The notes under the pieces: generated by a model
What the model was told of the DNA's origin: nothing
Database searches by the model: none
Seen by the model: only the letters and a program-made list of their open reading frames with translations
Position numbers and translations under genes: made by a program
Part shown: piece after piece, positions 30,523-34,985 of the stretch
Position numbering within the stretch: the first letter of the stretch is position 1
How the letters are laid out: the number at the start of each line of letters is the position of its first letter
From: an uncultured Eubacteriales bacterium
Lineage (GTDB): Bacteria > Bacillota > Clostridia > Oscillospirales > Oscillospiraceae
NCBI GenBank assembly: GCA_900554705.1
Contig: USIH01000006.1
Span: 1 to 34,985, forward strand
Length of the DNA: 34,985 nucleotides
Direction of reading: 5' to 3'

Positions 30523-31996
30523 AGCTCTGATCCTGCCGCTGCTGGCGACGCTCTCGGTCGTCGTGTTCCGCTGCGTTTTCCTCTACGCGAAAAACGTGCT
30601 GGAGGCGCCTCTGCGCGACATTTTGCCGGGCTTTTTCCTCGCGGTCTGCATGGCGCTGCTGATTTTCTTCCTTGTTTGGCTCATTTTGCGCGATCTGCCG
30701 AAAACCGGCGTCTTTAGCGCGATCTTCACGCTTCTGATGCTCCACATCTACTCCCCTACGCAGGTCATCCGCCGCACATGGGCCGGCTATCAGCCGATCT
30801 ATCTGCTGCTTTTGATCCTCGCGCTGTCGGCGTGGCTCCTTGTCGTGCTGCGCAGAAAGAAGACGCTCGATGCCCGCCCGTTTTGCAAGATTACCGTGCT
30901 GGTCTTCACGGCGCTGACGCTCGTTTCGCTCGCGCTCTCTGCCGGAGACATCCTCAAGCGCGTGCGCTACACGGGCAAGGAAGCGCCCTCGCAGGAGCTT
31001 CAGTCGCTCACCTTCGCGTCGCAGGAGCGCCCGAACGTCTACTTCTTCCTGTTTGACGAATACGCGGGCTTTGAAAACCTGAAGTACTACTACGATTTTG
31101 ACAACGCGCAGTTCGCCGATTATCTAAAAGCGTCCGGCTTTACCGTCAACCGCGCGGGGCGCAACACCGACTCGGTCTTTACCGACACCATCGTTCCGAA
31201 CCTGCTGAACTTGGAATACAAGGTCGTCGACACGCAACCGGCCTTTGACAAGACCGCCTACCTGACCGATCCGGAGCTTTTCCGCATCTTCGAGCAAAAC
31301 GGCTATCAGGTCAACCTGCTGTCGCACCGCGGCTTTGTTAAAACGCAGGACGACGCGGTGAATCTGCTTGCCACCTCAGACGACACCTCGACCTCCGACT
31401 ACGTCGTGCGCTTCAGCATTCTCAACAGCTTCGGTTTCGGCGAGCGCCTGCTGCACCGGGTGCAGGGCAGGTCGAACGAGAGCGGAACGCACGCGACGCA
31501 GCGTTGTTTCAACGAGATGGAGCACCTGACGGATCATCTGGCAGACGACCGCCCCACCTTCACCTTCGCCTACCTCTGCGCGCCGCACAGCCCGATCCTG
31601 TTTTCCAAGGACGGAACGCCTGTCAAGGAGCCGTATTGGCACGACTGGCGCAATGAAAGCTACTATTTGGACTACCTGCAATACGTCAACGACAGGATCG
31701 AGACGGCTGTCGACCGGATCATTGCGGTCGACCACAACGCGATCATTATCCTCCAGTCCGACCACGGCAGCCGCATTGCCTACCATTTTACGAAGTACCA
31801 TAAGGATAGCAGCTACGACTGGCAGCAGGAGACGGCCGCGATGCAGAATATGCTCTGCGCCGTTCGCTGCGGCGCGCAACTGCCCGACATCGAAGGGATG
31901 TCCGGCATCAACGTGCTTCGCACCGTGCTCAACACCTGCTTCGGCACGGAGCTTGCGCTTCTGGACGCGCCGGAAGGCTACATTTTCAAACCGTAA
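30509..31996 (+). CDS. Membrane-anchored sulfatase/LtaS-fold phosphotransferase-like enzyme
   Basis: About four to five hydrophobic segments (residues 5-150) anchor an extracellular alkaline-phosphatase-superfamily domain (about 175-495). The family's metal ligands are visible: D183 in FLFDEYAG, D418-H419 in QSDHGSR and H in CAPHSP. A Thr/Ser-rich stretch (T220 in NTDSVFTDT) occupies the nucleophile position. In LtaS and phosphoethanolamine transferases this domain moves a glycerophosphate or phosphoethanolamine group outside the membrane. The substrate here is unknown, but the two preceding enzymes suggest a phosphoalcohol or phosphoamine. The gene starts inside the end of the small membrane protein gene, with AGGA upstream, and ends the operon. 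It is shorter than LtaS (about 640). Confidence 0.85.
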   Translation: MKKCKALILPLLATLSVVVFRCVFLYAKNVLEAPLRDILPGFFLAVCMALLIFFLVWLILRDLPKTGVFSAIFTLLMLHIYSPTQVIRRTWAGYQPIYLLLLILALSAWLLVVLRRKKTLDARPFCKITVLVFTALTLVSLALSAGDILKRVRYTGKEAPSQELQSLTFASQERPNVYFFLFDEYAGFENLKYYYDFDNAQFADYLKASGFTVNRAGRNTDSVFTDTIVPNLLNLEYKVVDTQPAFDKTAYLTDPELFRIFEQNGYQVNLLSHRGFVKTQDDAVNLLATSDDTSTSDYVVRFSILNSFGFGERLLHRVQGRSNESGTHATQRCFNEMEHLTDHLADDRPTFTFAYLCAPHSPILFSKDGTPVKEPYWHDWRNESYYLDYLQYVNDRIETAVDRIIAVDHNAIIILQSDHGSRIAYHFTKYHKDSSYDWQQETAAMQNMLCAVRCGAQLPDIEGMSGINVLRTVLNTCFGTELALLDAPEGYIFKP

Positions 31997-32037
31997 AAAT
32001 GACACCGCCGGAAGAATGATTCTTCCGGCGGTGTTTT
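31995..32037. terminator. Bidirectional terminator between the YidC operon and mrdA
   Basis: A 14-bp perfect stem (32002-32015 with 32021-32034) encloses a 5-base loop. T-runs follow on both strands: TTTT at 32034-32037 on the plus strand and T5 on the minus strand (31995-31999). It serves the two convergent units. Confidence 0.9.
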
Positions 32038-32038
32038 G

Positions 32039-34126
32039 TTATCCCATTCTGTTCTCGGCGGGCACGGTGTCCACCGTACCGGCGTCGGAGAAATAGGCGT
32101 TGAGGATGGGCTTTGCGATGTTGCCGAGGTTACCGCCCTGCGCGCCCTTCTCCACGTAGATGGCAATGGCGATCTGCGGATCGTCCATCGGCGCAAAGAG
32201 CACATAGGCCGCGTTGTCCGAGCCGCCGGAGCCGTGCTCCGCCGTGCCGGTCTTGGCGCAGACGGCGACGGGGTAGTCGCCGAAGAGCCCGTGGCACGTG
32301 CCGTCCCAAGAGGTGACGGCAAGGCGCATACCGTCCTTATAGGCGTTGATCGCCGTTTCGGACATTTGGAGCTTGCTCAGAACCTCGGGCTTCGTGCTGT
32401 AGATCAGCTCCTGATAGTCCGACGAGAGCACACGCTTTAAGAACGTCGCCTTATAGCGCGTACCGTCGTTTGCAAGCGCGCAGGTGTAGGAACACAACTG
32501 CATCGGCGTGAACCGGTTTTCCGACTGTCCGATGGCAGCAAGGACGGTGTCCGCGCCGTACCAGCCGTTGTAGTCGCTGTCATACAGTTTCTTTTTCGTC
32601 TCCGGGTTGGCACGGTAGCCGACCTTCTCCGGAAGCTCCACGCCGGTCGCCTCGCCCAGACCCAAGGCCTTGGCCACCGCGTCGATCGGCCCGATGCCCG
32701 TCTTCCAACCGATGTCATAGAAATAGTAGTTGCACGAGACGCTGAGCGCCTGCATGACATTGATCACACCGTGCGTATATTGTCCCTTACTTGTCGTGTA
32801 GAGCATACAGCGGGGCGCGAAGGACGGGTCAATGTCCTGAAACTCCCGATACACGCCCTTGTCCTCAACCGTATAGTCCGGTGTGATGGTTCCGGTGTCG
32901 ACGGCGGCGATGGTCGTGACCATCTTGAAGGTGGAGCCGGGCGGATAGGGCAGATCGAGCGCGCGGTTGTTCAGCGGCGCATACGGCTCCTCCAATATCT
33001 TGCTGTAGTTCTCGGAGAAGGTCAGCAGGCTGTAGGTCGGGTAGCTGGCGCAGGCAAGCACTTCACCGGTCTTGACCGACATGACCACGACCGCACCGCC
33101 TTCGGCGTCCTTGCCGTTTTTGGCCGTGCCTGCGCCGTTTTCGCGCAGGTCGAGGATAACGCGTTCCATCTCGTCCTCCGCGACCTTTTGCAGATCAATG
33201 TCCACGGTAAGCTCGACATTGTTGCCCGCGACCGGTTCTCTGATCCACTCTTGACTCAAAACGGTGCCGTCGGCGGCGATGGTCGTCTCCATCAGGCCGT
33301 CGGTGCCGTGCAGCTGCTCTTCAAACGCCTTTTCCAAGCCGTCCTTGCCGACCTTGGCGTCCATCGAGTAGCCCTGCTCCTGATAGACTTCCCACTCCTC
33401 CGGACTCATGGATGCCACGCGGCCGAGAATATGCGCCGCGTAGTCCGTGTGGTACTCTCGAACGGTGGTCGTCTCCGTGTTCAGCCCCGGGGTGTTCAGC
33501 TCCTTGAGCGCGGCAAGGGAGACTGCGTCGATATCCTCCACCATGACGTAGAGCGGAAGGTTGGTATAATAGCGCAGATCCAGCTCGTAGCGCAGGGAGA
33601 TCACGCGGCGCACCTCCTCCTCCGTCCAGCTGTCGGGGAAATGGTAGCGCTCCCGAAGCTGGCGAATGAGCTTCGCGGCAGAAATGTCGCTGTCCCAGCC
33701 CTTCTTTTCCAGATAGGTCATGAAATAGTCGTTCCACGCGGAGGAATAGCGATCGGTCGTGTATTCATAGGGCTTCTCGGTCGTCACGGGGAAGTGATCG
33801 ACCATGGTCAGCCCCAGCTTGTCGATCAGCTCGGTCAGCCGCCGCATCTCCTCGTTGGGGTTCTCGGCGCTGTAGATGACGTCGTGATGCAGCGTGATAT
33901 TATAGGCCGCGCGGTTTCCGATGAGGGTCGTGCCGTTGCGGTCAAGCACCTCACCGCGCGAAGCGACGACACGGGTCGTGTAGGTGAAGTAGGTGCCGGG
34001 TGCCTCGTCCCGCGGCGTGGCCTCCACGACTTGCAGCGTGTGCAGGCGAACGGCGAAAATGCCCATAATGACAACAACCACGAACGCGAGTGCCCACAGG
34101 CGGAAGGAAAACTTATGTTCATTCAT
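32039..34126 (-). CDS. mrdA: Penicillin-binding protein 2, class B transpeptidase
   Basis: This 695-residue class B PBP has one N-terminal membrane segment (after MNEHKFSFRLW), a PBP-dimerisation domain (about 40-330) and a transpeptidase domain. The catalytic motifs are SxxK at S398-K401 (PPGSTFK), SxN at S464-C-N466 and KTG at K625. It cross-links peptidoglycan in the elongation complex with RodA and MreBCD. The start at 34126 has GGAG 7 bases upstream; the longer frame to 34159 has no such site. It overlaps the mreD stop by eight bases. The order mreC-mreD-mrdA is the classic cell-shape cluster. The convergent terminator closes the unit. Confidence 0.93.
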   Translation of the reverse strand: MNEHKFSFRLWALAFVVVVIMGIFAVRLHTLQVVEATPRDEAPGTYFTYTTRVVASRGEVLDRNGTTLIGNRAAYNITLHHDVIYSAENPNEEMRRLTELIDKLGLTMVDHFPVTTEKPYEYTTDRYSSAWNDYFMTYLEKKGWDSDISAAKLIRQLRERYHFPDSWTEEEVRRVISLRYELDLRYYTNLPLYVMVEDIDAVSLAALKELNTPGLNTETTTVREYHTDYAAHILGRVASMSPEEWEVYQEQGYSMDAKVGKDGLEKAFEEQLHGTDGLMETTIAADGTVLSQEWIREPVAGNNVELTVDIDLQKVAEDEMERVILDLRENGAGTAKNGKDAEGGAVVVMSVKTGEVLACASYPTYSLLTFSENYSKILEEPYAPLNNRALDLPYPPGSTFKMVTTIAAVDTGTITPDYTVEDKGVYREFQDIDPSFAPRCMLYTTSKGQYTHGVINVMQALSVSCNYYFYDIGWKTGIGPIDAVAKALGLGEATGVELPEKVGYRANPETKKKLYDSDYNGWYGADTVLAAIGQSENRFTPMQLCSYTCALANDGTRYKATFLKRVLSSDYQELIYSTKPEVLSKLQMSETAINAYKDGMRLAVTSWDGTCHGLFGDYPVAVCAKTGTAEHGSGGSDNAAYVLFAPMDDPQIAIAIYVEKGAQGGNLGNIAKPILNAYFSDAGTVDTVPAENRMG

Positions 34127-34643
34127 AGGCGTCTCCGATCTTTGCGATCTGCCGGACAAGCAGGTAGATCACGGGCTGGAACAGCATGGAGACCGCAGCG
34201 GCGGGCAGCAGCTTCTGCCACAGCAGCGCAAGCGAGATCTCCTCGAAAAAGAATCTGAGGAAAAAGATGGTGATCTGCTCGGTCAGGAGCGTGATCAGGC
34301 AGATGAGCAGGCAGGGAAGAAAACGGTTTGCAAGCACTGCCCTGCACAGGGCGCTGCCGAGAACCGGCAGAAGCGTCAGTATAAAGATGCTCAAGCTGCC
34401 GTAGTCCGCGCCGGAAAGGCACCAGAACAGCGAGCCGAGCAGCGCGAACGTGCCGCCGCGCTCCGGCCCCTCCCGCAGGCAGACGCAGGTCAGCACCAGC
34501 GGGACGAAGTTCGGATGCAGAGAAACGCGGTTCCCCAAAACGACCGTCTGCACCATCATGCAAAACAGCAGCAAAAGGCTGTAGACCGTCCAGCGCAGGA
34601 TGTGGAGCCACTGCTTGGGCGTGATATAGAGTTTGTTGAGCAA
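34119..34643 (-). CDS. mreD: Rod shape-determining protein MreD
   Basis: This 174-residue membrane protein has about five hydrophobic segments, the normal MreD layout, and sits between mreC and mrdA. It anchors the elongation complex. The start is a TTG at 34643, chosen because AAGGAGG lies 8 bases ahead and 16 bases past the mreC stop; the frame remains open further upstream, but that is inside mreC. Confidence 0.88.
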   Translation of the reverse strand: MLNKLYITPKQWLHILRWTVYSLLLLFCMMVQTVVLGNRVSLHPNFVPLVLTCVCLREGPERGGTFALLGSLFWCLSGADYGSLSIFILTLLPVLGSALCRAVLANRFLPCLLICLITLLTEQITIFFLRFFFEEISLALLWQKLLPAAAVSMLFQPVIYLLVRQIAKIGDAYE

Positions 34644-34659
34644 AGCGGCTCCCTCCTTT

Positions 34660-34985
34660 TTATTGGCTGGTGTAGTCGGTGATGATAAAGACCTGCTCCA
34701 GATTGTCAAAATCCGCAGCGGGCTGCAACACGGCAAACTTGGCAACGCCCGTCTCGTCAAAGCCCGCGTCGGTCACGTAGCCGATGATGAGGTTTTTCGG
34801 ATAGACCGTCGAGCCGGTCGTCACGATCTGGTCGTTGTTGCGCACGATGGCCTCGGTGGGCAGATAGTTCATGCGCAGCGAGCCATGCGTGCTCGTGGTA
34901 AAATTGCCCTGCACCACGCCGGTGCAGCCGGTGGAGGCGATGCTGGCGCTGATCTCAAAGGCAGGGTCGAGAATGGTGGTCACCG
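34660..34985 (-). CDS. mreC: Rod shape-determining protein MreC, C-terminal part
   Basis: The 3' end of mreC runs off the right edge; about 108 residues are visible. They match the second beta-barrel of MreC, with a typical NDQIVTTGS-P-LIIGYV stretch (about 50-70 residues from the end) and FAVLQPAADFDNLEQVFII before the stop, as expected for the C-terminal periplasmic-type domain. It lies upstream of mreD and mrdA in the same orientation. Confidence 0.9.
   Translation of the reverse strand, partial: VTTILDPAFEISASIASTGCTGVVQGNFTTSTHGSLRMNYLPTEAIVRNNDQIVTTGSTVYPKNLIIGYVTDAGFDETGVAKFAVLQPAADFDNLEQVFIITDYTSQ

Overview
The window looks like a chromosomal segment of a GC-rich, anaerobic, low-motility Firmicute of the Clostridia, most likely the Oscillospiraceae/Ruminococcaceae group. 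I base this on gene content and on the style of the proteins, with no database search: SLH-anchored surface proteins, an acetylase-type DapH, the mreC-mreD-mrdA and minD-mgsA neighbourhoods, and PqqD/radical-SAM genes with a small Cys-bearing peptide. Nearly all genes lie on the minus strand; only the block at 26314-31996 is on the plus strand. I see no tRNA, rRNA, CRISPR array, insertion sequence or integrase.

Left part (1-7800). A sugar-kinase pair (a NahK-like aminoglycoside-phosphotransferase-fold kinase, then a ROK-family kinase) is preceded by a promoter and a leader that can fold as either an antiterminator or a terminator. Upstream lies a drug-efflux cluster: MarR-type regulator, MATE, a second MATE with its own promoter, and an ABC half-transporter. 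The MarR promoter carries a palindrome inside its -35/-10 spacer.

Middle part (7751-21600). This appears to be a surface system in two transcription units. Unit one encodes a PqqD-like protein, a lipoprotein and a radical-SAM/SPASM enzyme, closely coupled. Unit two encodes a giant secreted protein of about 2755 residues (ricin-like repeats, a fibro-slime/PA14-like module, a Pro/Glu-rich stalk and three SLH domains), a small four-cysteine peptide coupled to its stop codon, and a secreted GH20 beta-hexosaminidase. A strong terminator closes the block. I infer that the small peptide is the substrate of the PqqD/radical-SAM pair and that the whole set acts on or at host or dietary glycans.

Right-middle part (21551-26149). 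dapH, an mgsA-like gene and minD form one unit under a good promoter with a perfect 13-bp palindrome in its spacer. The MgsA-like protein has lost the canonical catalytic aspartate and histidine, and MinD ends before the usual membrane-targeting helix. Next come a CPA2 antiporter with a coupled PII-like regulator, and a P-loop ATPase of the PRK06851 type.

Right part (26251-34985). A plus-strand four-gene operon encodes (1) a YidC/Oxa1 insertase fused to a TagF-like CDP-glycerol glycerophosphotransferase, (2) a LicC/PntC-like cytidylyltransferase fused to a CobD-like PLP enzyme, (3) a small two-helix basic membrane protein and (4) a membrane-anchored sulfatase-fold (LtaS-like) enzyme. This looks like a compact machine for making and decorating a phosphodiester surface polymer, and it is the strongest candidate for an undescribed system here. 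A bidirectional terminator separates it from the converging cell-shape genes mrdA (PBP2), mreD and the 3' part of mreC, which run off the right edge.
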